Assembly (NCBI GenBank): GCA_016841005.1
Contig: JAEORG010000234.1
Coordinates: forward strand, 1-16,282
Direction: 5' to 3'
DNA length: 16,282 bases
From: Candidatus Thorarchaeota archaeon
GTDB taxonomy: Archaea > Asgardarchaeota > Thorarchaeia > Thorarchaeales > Thorarchaeaceae
Part shown: one piece after another, positions 1 through 7,841 of the stretch
How positions within the stretch are numbered: the stretch's first letter is position 1
How the letters are laid out: each line of letters opens with the position of its first letter
Position numbers and translations under genes: made by a program
The notes under the pieces: generated by a model
Database searches by the model: none
Told to the model about the DNA's origin: nothing
What the model saw: only the letters and a program-made list of their open reading frames with translations

Positions 1-302
1 ATAAGTGATATTGCTATACTATCAGCATCTTTCGTTTGGGCTACAACTGGGTAGAAACCGCTTATGAAAGTCATCAAAGGAATCGCGATGTAATAGTAAG
101 TCCAGCCTACAATATCGCCCTGTTCATTTCTAGCTATTAATATCCGAAACGTATCGTTTGCTGTTAATGTTTTGATACTCTCTACTATCTCCTGAATACT
201 TTTGGTCGATTCAAGAACTGTACCTTTTCTAGCATCTATAGTCAATCTTGCAAGGGTTTGATATTCCTCAGAATTGACGTTATCGATTTCTACATGTATC
301 AT
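1..302 (-). CDS. N-terminal part of a GNAT-like acetyltransferase (cut by window edge)
   Basis: A minus-strand frame opens with ATG at 302-300, directly after an in-frame TAG (305-303), and stays open for 100 codons to the window edge, so the C-terminal part is not visible. The product starts MIHVEIDNVN and contains a strand pair around FRILIARNEQGDIVGWTYYY, where a bulky side-chain strand follows a turn, as in the central sheet of GNAT N-acetyltransferases. The acetyl-CoA binding motif (Q/RxxGxG/A) would lie beyond the edge, so the family call rests on the strand pattern alone. An alternative is an unrelated alpha/beta protein. The next gene (503) runs away from it, so the two are divergent. 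Confidence 0.5.
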   Translation of the reverse strand, partial: MIHVEIDNVNSEEYQTLARLTIDARKGTVLESTKSIQEIVESIKTLTANDTFRILIARNEQGDIVGWTYYYIAIPLMTFISGFYPVVAQTKDADSIAISL

Positions 303-367
303 CTACTATCAGAATCCTTGATGAAATCACTAATGTATCCGCAGTCCTGAATGTTGAATATTAGTAC

Positions 368-395
368 ATTGTATTGCGCCAGTATACTATACAAT
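368..395. repeat. 7-bp inverted repeat in the divergent intergenic region
   Basis: ATTGTAT (368-374) and ATACAAT (389-395) are perfect inverted copies separated by 14 bases, between the divergent gene starts at 302 and 503. It could be an operator or chance in an AT-rich gap. Nothing else of note is visible in 303-502 apart from the TATA-like box near 464. Confidence 0.3.
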
Positions 396-463
396 ATTTC
401 ACCTGAGGATAGAGATACATCCCAGTTTCATTTTCCACGATGATGTTCTTGCTCTGATATTTG

Positions 464-471
464 ATTTAAAA
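464..471 (+). promoter_or_regulatory. TATA-like box of the flavin reductase gene
   Basis: ATTTAAAA lies about 35 bases before the ATG at 503. Archaeal spacing puts the transcription start near 493-496, which implies an almost leaderless mRNA. No Shine-Dalgarno sequence precedes the ATG, consistent with that. Confidence 0.45.
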
Positions 472-502
472 TGTAAGAGCATAAGATGAGTATTCGATAT
501 CC

Positions 503-1075
503 ATGACAAAGATTGAGGTAAAACCAGAGATCGCCCCTTTTCCCAAACCTGTGGCCATCATTGGGTCTCTTGTTGATGGTAGACCTAATTTCATGAACAT
601 CGTTTGGATAAATCGGATGAATATCAAGCCAAATATTTGGGGAGTTTCTCTCAATAAGAAACATCATACCCTGAAGGGCATCCTACAAAATGAAACATTT
701 AGTATGAACTTTCCAAAGGCTCAATTAATAGAAAAGACAGATTACGTCGGGTTAGTATCAGGTCGGGATGTTGACAAATCAATCCTTTTCGATGTATTCT
801 ATGGCTCTCTCAGTACCGCTCCTATGATAAGCGAGTGTCCAATAACTGCAGAATGCTCAGTACACGATACTGTTGAGTTACCTGATCATATACTTGTTCT
901 TGGTGAGGTAAAGCACATCTACTCGGAGGAGCGATATCTGACAGATGGAGTTCCTGACCCACAAAAATATGATCCTATAATTTTCACTCGACCAGGTCCT
1001 ATCGGAACTTACTGGTCCTTGGGAAACTCTATTGGAAGAGCTTGGTCTATTGGAAAGAAACTAATTCGATCATAA
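503..1075 (+). CDS. Flavin reductase-like protein (flavoredoxin/DIM6-NTAB type)
   Basis: The 190-residue product has the pattern of the FMN-binding split-barrel flavin reductase family. An N-terminal PKPVAIIGS strand is followed by DGRPNFMNIVWI, then WGVSLNKKHHTLKGI, then the ETFSMNFP strand, and later LPDHILVLGEVKHIY. In the family these segments bind FMN, and many members act as flavoredoxins or flavin reductases in the cytoplasm. The length is usual for single-domain members. There is no signal peptide. It is monocistronic and ends 7 bases from the convergent regulator gene at 1083. The physiological electron donor and acceptor cannot be read from the sequence. Confidence 0.85.
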   Translation: MTKIEVKPEIAPFPKPVAIIGSLVDGRPNFMNIVWINRMNIKPNIWGVSLNKKHHTLKGILQNETFSMNFPKAQLIEKTDYVGLVSGRDVDKSILFDVFYGSLSTAPMISECPITAECSVHDTVELPDHILVLGEVKHIYSEERYLTDGVPDPQKYDPIIFTRPGPIGTYWSLGNSIGRAWSIGKKLIRS

Positions 1076-1082
1076 TGTACTA

Positions 1083-1802
1083 TTAGCAGAAGAGTGCATT
1101 GCGTATCTTATCCAACTGTTGCATGAACTCTTCCTGCCCTGTGGCATAGACCCAAAGGAACCAGTCAAACAATTCGATTGCCTTTCGATTAGTGACATCG
1201 CCCTGAATGATTTTCTCAATCTCCTTAGCCCAATTTAGTCTAATTATCTCTGCCTCAACCAGCTGATTTGATAGTTCCTCCCCTTCTGGACATTCGAACT
1301 TAAACACAGGTAAAGCATCCTTAATCTCCTTCTTCAAGGCACGTTGTAATTTCTCTTGACCGTAGTGAAGTCCAAAAGTAACAAAGGTGTCTGATGTCCG
1401 CTTGTAATATTTCGTTGTTCGTTTACCAGTAGTTACGGTTCCATATTCAAAAACAAAACCATGCTCGATCAAAACTGGTAGGTGATGGTATACCTGATTC
1501 TTTGTTAGAGGGTCATAATCATCATTTTCTTCGGAAAGTCGAATCAATTCCGTTGTGGAAAGTGCATGTCGCTTCACTTGTCTCGTTGTAACGGTCACAA
1601 CAAGTGCGGTATCGTCCACACTCTCAGTCGTTATGGTATCATCTATTCCATCTGTTAGCATCTGTAGAATTTGAATGCGAACAGGGTCCTCAAGTGCCTT
1701 AACTCTCTCATCACTGCTCACGAAATCAATACTCTTTGTCTGTTGTTTACCCTCTTTAGTCAGTTCGATATGTTTGATTGTGTCGCCCAATTCCAATGTC
1801 AT
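1083..1802 (-). CDS. ArsR-like winged-helix transcriptional regulator
   Basis: The 239-residue product contains RVKALEDPVRIQILQML near residues 33-49, the typical first helix of ArsR-type winged helices. A polar insert of about 35 residues follows, unusual inside this fold. Then come the recognition-helix region LTKNQVYHHLPVLIEHG and a wing (GTVTTGKRTTKYYKRT). The remaining 100 residues are helical and may dimerise. The frame extends to an ATG at 1835, but the minus-strand TATA-like box at 1841-1848 predicts a transcription start near 1820, so ATG 1802 is preferred. It is divergent from the histidine kinase at 1960 and the two share a gap with inverted motifs, which suggests autoregulation or control of the neighbour. 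No metal-binding Cys pattern of classic ArsR is seen. Confidence 0.8.
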   Translation of the reverse strand: MTLELGDTIKHIELTKEGKQQTKSIDFVSSDERVKALEDPVRIQILQMLTDGIDDTITTESVDDTALVVTVTTRQVKRHALSTTELIRLSEENDDYDPLTKNQVYHHLPVLIEHGFVFEYGTVTTGKRTTKYYKRTSDTFVTFGLHYGQEKLQRALKKEIKDALPVFKFECPEGEELSNQLVEAEIIRLNWAKEIEKIIQGDVTNRKAIELFDWFLWVYATGQEEFMQQLDKIRNALFC

Positions 1803-1826
1803 TCTGCACGTCCCTAAAACACCACA

Positions 1827-1911
1827 ACACACCAAATTCTATTATAAAGTTTCTCTTGACAAGTAATTTTATATTAAAATGGTGTGTCTAAACAAACCTT
1901 TTTATAGAATT
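1827..1911. promoter_or_regulatory. Divergent promoter with inverted 8-bp motif and mirrored TATA boxes
   Basis: ACACACCA (1827-1834) and TGGTGTGT (1880-1887) are exact inverted copies. A second near-inverted pair, AATTCTATTATAAAG (1835-1849) and CTTTTTATAGAATT (1898-1911), contains the TATA-like boxes of the minus gene (TTTATAAT, 1841-1848) and the plus gene (TTTTTATAG, about 1899-1907). The 8-mer sits between TATA box and transcription start for the minus regulator gene, and upstream of the TATA box for the kinase gene. That geometry would let one factor repress the first and activate the second; this is inference. Confidence 0.5.
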
Positions 1912-1959
1912 AAAAATCGGAATAAATGCAAAAAATGGAAGAGTTGTATGGTGAAATAA

Positions 1960-3039
1960 ATGCCACCGCTTCAAATCGCAGGAATTGAAAAGATGCAGCT
2001 TAATGGTATAGATTGTCATTCTTTCAGTAAGTCACTGATTGACCTTATACCAGAGGCTCTATGTATTCTTGATCTAGATAAAACTATCACATTCGTCAAT
2101 GAAAAGACTTTGAATATCTTAGGAGTGGACTCACCATACGCGTATTTGGGAAAGAATCTGTTAGAATTCATTGCACCAGAGAATCGCAGGGATGTTCAAG
2201 ATGCCTTGGATAGAGTTCTTGAAAATCGCATTGGTTCGTTCTCAGAATATCAGATGCTGCATTCTGATGGAAGAAGAGTACCTGTTTTAGCGGCTTCTTC
2301 ACTAATCACAAATATCAACAACGAACCAATTGGATACATTTGTGTTGGACATAATCCACAAGCAATCGCTGAGAATTTGAGATATACGTGTGTATCATCC
2401 AGTAGAACCTTACTTTACCAAGATTTAATGAGCCATGATATTTCAAATCAATTGCAAGTGATTCTCTCAGCAGCTGAGCTACTTCTCTACAAACTTGAAG
2501 GTTCTGAACAAGAGTCTCTGCTATGGAACATAATTCAATCTGTTTCTAAATGCAATCGGGTCATTGAATCATCAGAGATAATGGAGAACATTATGAAGAT
2601 CGATCTTCAAGAAAGGTCTCTAAGACAAGCTGTTCATAATGCTCTACTCCAAGTTGTAAAGCAACAGGATGTCGAAATCAAAGCATCATTGCAATTGGAT
2701 GAAGCCTATATCCTTGCTGACGTTTTCCTTGAGCAGTTACTATTCGCAATCTTTGATAATGCATGTACTCATAATCCAAATCCTGACAGGATAATCTGGG
2801 TGTCAACTGCAGAAACTGGCAATGGCTATTCTGTGATTATATCTGATAATGGACCTGGAATTAGTGATGATAAGAAGATGCAGCTACTGAGAATGGAACA
2901 ACGTAGTGCTGGTTTGGGCCTTCACATATGTAGACTAATCACAGACAAATATGGTGCCACCATCAGTATTAGTGACCGAGTAGAAGGGTCTTCCAAACTT
3001 GGTACAAAAGTTGAGATTTGGTTCCCCAAGATTTTCTAG
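1960..3039 (+). CDS. Orphan PAS-domain sensor histidine kinase
   Basis: The 359-residue product has a PAS domain at about residues 23-135 (LIDLIPEALCILDLDKTITFVN, then YLGKNLLEFIAPENR and the SDGRRVPVLAA strand). The dimerisation/phosphoacceptor helix contains SHDISNQLQVI, with His159 as the likely acceptor. A HATPase_c domain shows the N box (FDNACTHN, about 266-272), the G1 box DNGPG (296-300) and the G2 box SAGLGLH (317-322). There are no membrane helices, so it is a cytoplasmic sensor. No response regulator gene lies in the window. Start ATG 1960 is taken; ATG 1993 is an equally possible start. It faces the winged-helix regulator across a shared promoter region, which may be its functional partner. 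Confidence 0.9.
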   Translation: MPPLQIAGIEKMQLNGIDCHSFSKSLIDLIPEALCILDLDKTITFVNEKTLNILGVDSPYAYLGKNLLEFIAPENRRDVQDALDRVLENRIGSFSEYQMLHSDGRRVPVLAASSLITNINNEPIGYICVGHNPQAIAENLRYTCVSSSRTLLYQDLMSHDISNQLQVILSAAELLLYKLEGSEQESLLWNIIQSVSKCNRVIESSEIMENIMKIDLQERSLRQAVHNALLQVVKQQDVEIKASLQLDEAYILADVFLEQLLFAIFDNACTHNPNPDRIIWVSTAETGNGYSVIISDNGPGISDDKKMQLLRMEQRSAGLGLHICRLITDKYGATISISDRVEGSSKLGTKVEIWFPKIF

Positions 3040-3089
3040 CCAATCATTGAGGAAACAAATCATATGCAATTTAGAACATCTCAAATTTA

Positions 3090-4127
3090 CTAGGCCAATC
3101 GTTTGAGTACTTGTTTCAGAAGTTTAGCAGAGCTATTAATCTCTTGACCTGCATCCGCACTATGTTCGGGATGCAACAAAGCCGCTCCTTGATAGAAGAA
3201 CATGAGCTGCGCCAATCGTGCCGCAATGAAGAGGTCGATAAATTCTAGATTTGACTCTGGTAAAGGACTAGTTTCCTGATATCCCTCAATAAGTGCTTCT
3301 CGCATCATTGATAGTTGTTTATCAAAATCCAGCATATAATGTGCAAGAAGTACTCCTAGGTCAAATGCCCAGTAGGCAAAACCACAATCATCGAAATCAA
3401 AGATACGAGGTTCACCTCCACGAAATACCATATTGTCACTAATTGCCAAATCAGCATGCATTAGTCCATAGACATTCTTCCCTTTACCTAATTGATTCTG
3501 TGTGTCTTCTACAAGATTCAAGGTCTTTTGAAATATCTCTTGATGTTTCTTCGGGATTGCATTCCTTGCTTCTTCTGCAGGGACCCCATAATCGAAGCCA
3601 TCTCCATAGAGGCCATCCCAATTCCAGTGAGGTCTCTTGAAACCATCGGGTCTTTTCCAGTGAACTGATTGATCATGTATTTTTCCGATTATTTGGCCAA
3701 GTGTCTTGAAATGCATAGGGCGAGGATTCTTCACAAATCGACCATCAACCCAACTAATGAGTGTACAATTTCTTTCTTGCGGAGGTTCATATCCTCCATC
3801 TGTTTTTGTAATCCAATTTCCTTCTTGATTCTTGAATGGTCTTGGTACATCAATACCAGCTTCATTCAATGCAAGAAGCCATTCCATCTCTGAGTTGATA
3901 TACTTGGTATTCATGTAATTTGGTTGATGAAGTCTCAATGTATAGCGACCTGGAGGAATTATTGATTCTTTCCTGCTGCTTGGTACAGTGACCTGATAGA
4001 GCCCATTCCCACTATATGTGATGAATTTCAACTCGGGTTCTTCTAATCCATAATTCTCAAGAGCAAGTTTTGCGAGAGATCTTAGTCTGAGTAAGAATCT
4101 TCGGTAAGTCATACTAGTTGCTGACAT
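3090..4127 (-). CDS. APH-fold (aminoglycoside phosphotransferase/HSK2-like) kinase
   Basis: The 345-residue product carries the catalytic loop HADLAISDN (about residues 224-232) and the metal-binding segment IFDFDDCGF (about 242-250), matching the HxDxxxxN and DxD pattern of the APH/choline kinase/RdoA group. An N-terminal lobe with a YSGNGLYQV loop and a TLRLH strand fits the nucleotide-binding lobe. The substrate is unknown; related families phosphorylate small hydroxyl compounds or protein Ser/Thr. The frame extends to TTG 4136, but ATG 4127 is preferred because a minus-strand TATA-like AT-rich box near 4158-4168 puts the transcription start close to 4138. It is convergent with the histidine kinase gene. 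Confidence 0.8.
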   Translation of the reverse strand: MSATSMTYRRFLLRLRSLAKLALENYGLEEPELKFITYSGNGLYQVTVPSSRKESIIPPGRYTLRLHQPNYMNTKYINSEMEWLLALNEAGIDVPRPFKNQEGNWITKTDGGYEPPQERNCTLISWVDGRFVKNPRPMHFKTLGQIIGKIHDQSVHWKRPDGFKRPHWNWDGLYGDGFDYGVPAEEARNAIPKKHQEIFQKTLNLVEDTQNQLGKGKNVYGLMHADLAISDNMVFRGGEPRIFDFDDCGFAYWAFDLGVLLAHYMLDFDKQLSMMREALIEGYQETSPLPESNLEFIDLFIAARLAQLMFFYQGAALLHPEHSADAGQEINSSAKLLKQVLKRLA

Positions 4128-4298
4128 CTTATCCAATCCCTTTCTTTATTATTGTCCAAATAAAAAATCGCATTCAGAATCCAAAAAGGCAATTGAAAAA
4201 GAACTCCAAGAACTTCTCAACCTACAAATCCTGAAATTGATTTAGTTCTCGGTTAGGAACTCATTGTGGTGAGCCTCTGAGTTTTCACTCAAATTTTC

Positions 4299-4308
4299 AT
4301 ATTTATGC
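4299..4308 (+). promoter_or_regulatory. TATA-like box and structured leader before the PH-domain gene
   Basis: CATATTTATG is the best TATA-like element before 4387 and predicts a leader of about 55 bases. Small inverted repeats surround it: AGTTC/GAACT (4244-4248, 4257-4261), TGAGT/ACTCA near 4278-4291, and AATTCT/AGAATT (4310-4315, 4333-4338). The 250-base gap 4137-4386 holds nothing else that is recognisable. A GAGGTG Shine-Dalgarno sequence precedes the ATG by 6 bases. Confidence 0.35.
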
Positions 4309-4386
4309 TAATTCTTCAACGCCAATTTTTAGAGAATTCGGGAACATTCAAATTTCGGATAAATTTCTACTCTTTGAGGTGTTAGC

Positions 4387-4887
4387 ATGGTTTACAAAGA
4401 GCCTAATCCCTTCAATCCCCCTGAAGAAGGACTTCAACCTGGTGAGAGCGTTGTCTGGCAAAAGAAGGCTAGCATTACTACTTCAATCTGGTTCTGTGGA
4501 GGGTGTTTACCGTTGCTGATGCCCTTCCTAATCCCTCTCGCCTTTGTCACTTTTGGGAATTCAGTTGGAACTGGTGTTTTATTTTTCTGTACACTGGGAC
4601 TCTTGTATTTCATATATGCCTACATTAAGATTCGACGGACAAAGTACTATCTAACAACGAGAAGGATTATTGAAGTTAGGGGAAGAGATATTCAGCAAGA
4701 AATTCATCTTGAACGTTTCTCAGGGAAATCGCTAGACGAGTTCTTCCAAGTAAAAGAAAATTATAGATCAGGTGCCGATACTTTCTATGTTGTTAGAATC
4801 TACGACCTTGACACAGAGATTCTGATTGAGCTAAAAGGTATGGTAGAGGATGATGTTGAAAAGTTGAAAGAAATTGCTAAGATGTGA
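4387..4887 (+). CDS. Small membrane protein with bacterial-type PH domain
   Basis: The 166-residue product has a short cytoplasmic N-terminus rich in Pro and Glu, two hydrophobic segments at about 34-56 and 60-80, then a basic patch KIRRTKYYLTTRRIIEVRG. That Y-x-L-T-x-R-R-I pattern is characteristic of bPH-type domains (YdbT/PH_2-like), which usually sit on the cytoplasmic membrane face. The C-terminal half alternates strands and ends with a helix. The start is supported by GAGGTG 6 bases upstream of ATG. The family's molecular role is generally unknown. It stands alone: the next gene starts 56 bases later with its own weak promoter-like sequence. Confidence 0.7.
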   Translation: MVYKEPNPFNPPEEGLQPGESVVWQKKASITTSIWFCGGCLPLLMPFLIPLAFVTFGNSVGTGVLFFCTLGLLYFIYAYIKIRRTKYYLTTRRIIEVRGRDIQQEIHLERFSGKSLDEFFQVKENYRSGADTFYVVRIYDLDTEILIELKGMVEDDVEKLKEIAKM

Positions 4888-4943
4888 GTTTCGTAAATGC
4901 GAATGATATAGATACTTCCTTTGCTGAGTAGTATTGAGTATAA

Positions 4944-5438
4944 ATGAAAGAAAACGAATTTGAGATTAGAGATGGAATAAGCGAAGATGCAGACGCATAT
5001 GTTGAATTCTTCATGGAATCTGCAATCTATCATTCACAGCTAGACAATAGATTTCAGTATACCGAAGAGTTGGCTGACATGGTAAAAGGAATTTACACCT
5101 CGCAGTGTGATTCAGAAGACTCTTGGACTGGATTTGCTATTCTTGGTAAAAGGATTGTAGGATACATCACCGCGCTAATTCGTGAGAGAGGACCCATACA
5201 TGAGGCGAGAACAATTGGATTTATTGAAGGTCTCTACGTTAAGCCTGACGTACGTGGACAAGGTATAGGAAATCGTCTTTGGATGAAAGCTCTACAATGG
5301 TTAGAGAATAGAAAGATTGGAATTATTCATCTATCTGTTGCTTCAGAGAATCCAATAGCGAACGATTTCTGGAGAAACAAAGGCTTTAGGCCATTTATGT
5401 GCCAAATGGAAATCAATCTAGAGAATGAAAAGAGGTGA
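4944..5438 (+). CDS. GNAT family N-acetyltransferase
   Basis: The 164-residue product begins FEIRDGISEDADAYVEF, the usual first strand and helix. The core shows FAILGKRIVGYITALI, the strand IGFIEGLYVKPDVRGQGIGNRL with the acetyl-CoA motif RGQGIG at 104-109, then LSVASENPIANDFWRNKGF, the C-terminal signature. Length is normal for a single GNAT domain. The substrate cannot be deduced. Its stop codon overlaps the extended frame of the lysyl-tRNA synthetase gene (GTGA at 5435-5438), so the two are very likely co-transcribed and translationally coupled. A GATATAG element near 4905-4911 could be the TATA box. Confidence 0.9.
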   Translation: MKENEFEIRDGISEDADAYVEFFMESAIYHSQLDNRFQYTEELADMVKGIYTSQCDSEDSWTGFAILGKRIVGYITALIRERGPIHEARTIGFIEGLYVKPDVRGQGIGNRLWMKALQWLENRKIGIIHLSVASENPIANDFWRNKGFRPFMCQMEINLENEKR

Positions 5439-5443
5439 GTTTA

Positions 5444-7069
5444 TTGTCGCACGATTTCGACCTTGGAGATGATACAGAGGAGATCATTGGGCGAGGAACA
5501 TGGATTGATAAATTGGCACTTGATGTAATTGAGCGAAAAGACAATCTCAAGGGAGATCATCCATCACTAATTAGGACTGAGAGTGGGCTTGGTGCCTCAG
5601 GATTTCCACATATTGGCTCTTTTGCAGATGCGTCAAGGTCCTATGCATTCAAACTAGCTATTGAGGACTTAGGACGAGAGTCAGAGTACATCGCTTTTGC
5701 TGATGACCTAGATGGACTAAGGAAGGTTCCAGCTGGAACACCTCCGGAACTAAAGGATCATCTAGGTAAACCAGTCTCAATGATTCCAGACCCTTGGGGA
5801 TGTCATGACAGCTATGGTCAGCATATGTCTTCACTTCTGATCGAGTCTATCAAGGAGGCTGGAATCGAATTCACCCCTGTTTCCGCGTATGAATTTTACA
5901 AATCTGGGAAAATGGCTTCTCAGATTGATCAAATCCTATCTATGGCGGATTTGGCTGGGAAGATAATTGAAGAAACTACGTATCAAGAGAAATATCTCAC
6001 AGCTTTACCATACCATGCTATCTGTGGAAACTGCGGCAAGATCTATACGACCAAAGCAACCAATTATGACGCCAAGAAAGGTCTTGTTGAGTATGTATGT
6101 GAGGGTGATGAAATCAGAGGGAAGCTGCTTGATGGATGTGAACATCATGGATGGGCTGATATTAACAAAGCTGATGGAAAATTGACTTGGAAGGTGGAAT
6201 TTGCAGCCCGATGGAATGTCCTTCAGGTTGACTTTGAAGCGTTTGGGAAGGACATATTCGAATCAGTCATATGCAATGATGAGATTTGCAGACAGATACT
6301 CAAGTACGAACCACCCACCCATGCACGATACGAGATGTTTAATGACAAGGGAGGATCAAAAATATCAAAATCCAAGGGCAATGTCTTCACTCCACAGACT
6401 TGGTTCCGCTATGGCTCTCCCCAGTCCCTTGCACTCCTAACTTACAAAAGGATGACAGGTAGTAGAACATTGGCAGTGGATGATATTCCTGTATATGAGA
6501 AAGAACTAGACTTTCTAGAAGAGGTCTACTTTGGTCGAATAAAAGAAAGCAATCCTGCTAGAAAGAGAAAGATGAATGGTCTCTACGAGTATTGCTGGCA
6601 CCTCAAACCTCCTGTAAAAATTTCAATTCATGTGCCATACTCGCTACTTGTTAATCTAATCTCTGTAGCCCCTGAAACAGCATTTCAGGAGTTTCTAGAA
6701 ACGAGGTTGATAGAGTATGGTTATCTTCGAGATGGTGCAACACTCAATGAAATCCAGAAAAGAGTAGAGTATGCGTCAAACTGGGTAAGAGATTTCACTC
6801 AGCTTGAGGATGTTACAATAGAGTTGGACAAGAAGCAAAAGGTTGCCTTGCAATCTCTGATAGAGTCTATTGAAGGACTCGATGATGAAGATGAAATCCA
6901 GAGTAAGATATTCGAAACTGCTAAACAGAATGAAATCAAACCTAGAGAATTCTTCAGAATATTGTATCAGATTCTACTAAATACAGATAGAGGTCCGAAA
7001 TTAGGACCCTATATCCAAACAATTGGAACTGAACACGCAATAGTTGCAATAAAGAAGAATCTAGAGTAA
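5444..7069 (+). CDS. lysK: Lysyl-tRNA synthetase, class I
   Basis: This enzyme charges tRNA-Lys with lysine in the cytoplasm. The frame has the class I HIGH-type motif GFPHIG (about residue 53 onward) and the KMSKS-type motif KISKSK (about 306-311). Between them lie a CGNCG cluster with later Cys/His residues that look zinc-binding. The C-terminal 200 residues are helical, as in the anticodon-binding domain. Length (541 residues) is normal for the archaeal family. A longer start GTG 5435 overlaps the upstream gene, but TTG 5444 is preferred because GAGGTGA (5432-5438) lies 5 bases before it. This gene follows the GNAT gene in one operon. A hairpin covering the stop codon may end transcription. 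Confidence 0.95.
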   Translation: MSHDFDLGDDTEEIIGRGTWIDKLALDVIERKDNLKGDHPSLIRTESGLGASGFPHIGSFADASRSYAFKLAIEDLGRESEYIAFADDLDGLRKVPAGTPPELKDHLGKPVSMIPDPWGCHDSYGQHMSSLLIESIKEAGIEFTPVSAYEFYKSGKMASQIDQILSMADLAGKIIEETTYQEKYLTALPYHAICGNCGKIYTTKATNYDAKKGLVEYVCEGDEIRGKLLDGCEHHGWADINKADGKLTWKVEFAARWNVLQVDFEAFGKDIFESVICNDEICRQILKYEPPTHARYEMFNDKGGSKISKSKGNVFTPQTWFRYGSPQSLALLTYKRMTGSRTLAVDDIPVYEKELDFLEEVYFGRIKESNPARKRKMNGLYEYCWHLKPPVKISIHVPYSLLVNLISVAPETAFQEFLETRLIEYGYLRDGATLNEIQKRVEYASNWVRDFTQLEDVTIELDKKQKVALQSLIESIEGLDDEDEIQSKIFETAKQNEIKPREFFRILYQILLNTDRGPKLGPYIQTIGTEHAIVAIKKNLE

Positions 7070-7085
7070 CTGTTAGTACTCTAGA
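7060..7085. terminator. Hairpin between convergent genes, spanning the lysK stop
   Basis: TCTAGAGTA (7060-7068) and TACTCTAGA (7077-7085) form a perfect 9-bp stem with an 8-base loop. The lysK stop codon TAA (7067-7069) lies partly inside the stem. A T-rich stretch follows on the plus strand (7087-7107) and reaches the DUF998 gene's 3' end at 7101. Because the repeat is symmetric it could serve both strands. Confidence 0.5.
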
Positions 7086-7100
7086 CTATCTTTGTGTATT

Positions 7101-7694
7101 CTATTGTTTGTCTTGTGCTCCTACAAGAGCAGATCCAAACCCGATTACCCAGGCAATTATTGGATAGATAATCCATCTCTCCATAGACCCTTTTCCCATA
7201 CCAAGATATGTGTCAGTTGCACCTGTTGGAAGACCGAGATATGGAAAGAATACTATTGATGCTACTAAGGCAAAAATACCAAGAAATATTGATACATAAG
7301 AAAGAGGCTTCGCTTGAATCTTAAAAGAAAGAATGGCTGAAATTGCTCCGAATAGAAGTGCCATTAATGTGAATAAGCTGTGCCAAGGTTGCATACTAGC
7401 AGGGAATGCTCCAACTCCCATTGCACCTACGCCAGTCAATAGAAGAGTCAGAGAAAATGGACGAAATTTGTATTCTTTATCGATGAAAAACGTGCTCACT
7501 ATAAGAAAGATGCCTAACAGAATGGATGAACCGTTGTAAATCAAAGCTGTTGGACCTATTCCTAAATCACTCACGTAATCGATGCGACTACTATATCCAG
7601 GATATAGAGATTCAGCCCATAGAACTCCTAAGAACCATTGCACTGCTCCTATGAACAAGAGCAATCCACCTATTTTCGAATTTTCAACTTGCAT
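7101..7694 (-). CDS. DUF998 family integral membrane protein
   Basis: The 197-residue product has about six hydrophobic segments and the family pattern: SRIDYVSDLGIGPTALIYN after the first helix, then a glycine-rich third helix with GVGAMGVGAFPA, and MQPWHSLFTLMALLFGAISA. DUF998 proteins are membrane proteins of unknown function, found in archaea and bacteria. The frame extends to GTG 7703, but the Shine-Dalgarno AGGTGA (7705-7700 on minus) lies 5 bases before ATG 7694, which decides the start. A minus TATA-like box (7741-7750) predicts a short leader. It is convergent with lysK. Confidence 0.85.
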   Translation of the reverse strand: MQVENSKIGGLLLFIGAVQWFLGVLWAESLYPGYSSRIDYVSDLGIGPTALIYNGSSILLGIFLIVSTFFIDKEYKFRPFSLTLLLTGVGAMGVGAFPASMQPWHSLFTLMALLFGAISAILSFKIQAKPLSYVSIFLGIFALVASIVFFPYLGLPTGATDTYLGMGKGSMERWIIYPIIAWVIGFGSALVGAQDKQ

Positions 7695-7740
7695 TTTTAT
7701 CACCTAATTGAAATTTCCTTGTGAATATCTGGAACCTCGA

Positions 7741-7750
7741 AAGTATATAA
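7741..7750 (-). promoter_or_regulatory. TATA-like box of the DUF998 gene
   Basis: On the minus strand the sequence reads TTATATACTT. Normal archaeal spacing puts the transcription start near 7720, about 26 bases before ATG 7694, leaving room for the AGGTGA ribosome binding site. Confidence 0.5.
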
Positions 7751-7841
7751 TAGAGATAATTTCCGTGAATCACAATCTAGTTTGTGTGGCACGGTAGAAA
7801 ATCTTCCAAGGTTGGAGTTGAATCAAATTATATTATGTAGT

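Noticed and set aside
318..406. Box C/D guide RNA (TTGATGA, CTGA, ATGTTGA, CTGA)
   Set aside because: The first C box lacks the purine, C' deviates, and the second spacer is more than 40 bases, far longer than usual.
3036..3107. Direct repeat CTAGCCAATCATTGAG / CTAGGCCAATCGTTTGAG at the ends of two convergent genes
   Set aside because: The copies are short and imperfect, and both overlap gene ends. No mobile-element boundary or target duplication is associated, so chance is the simplest explanation.
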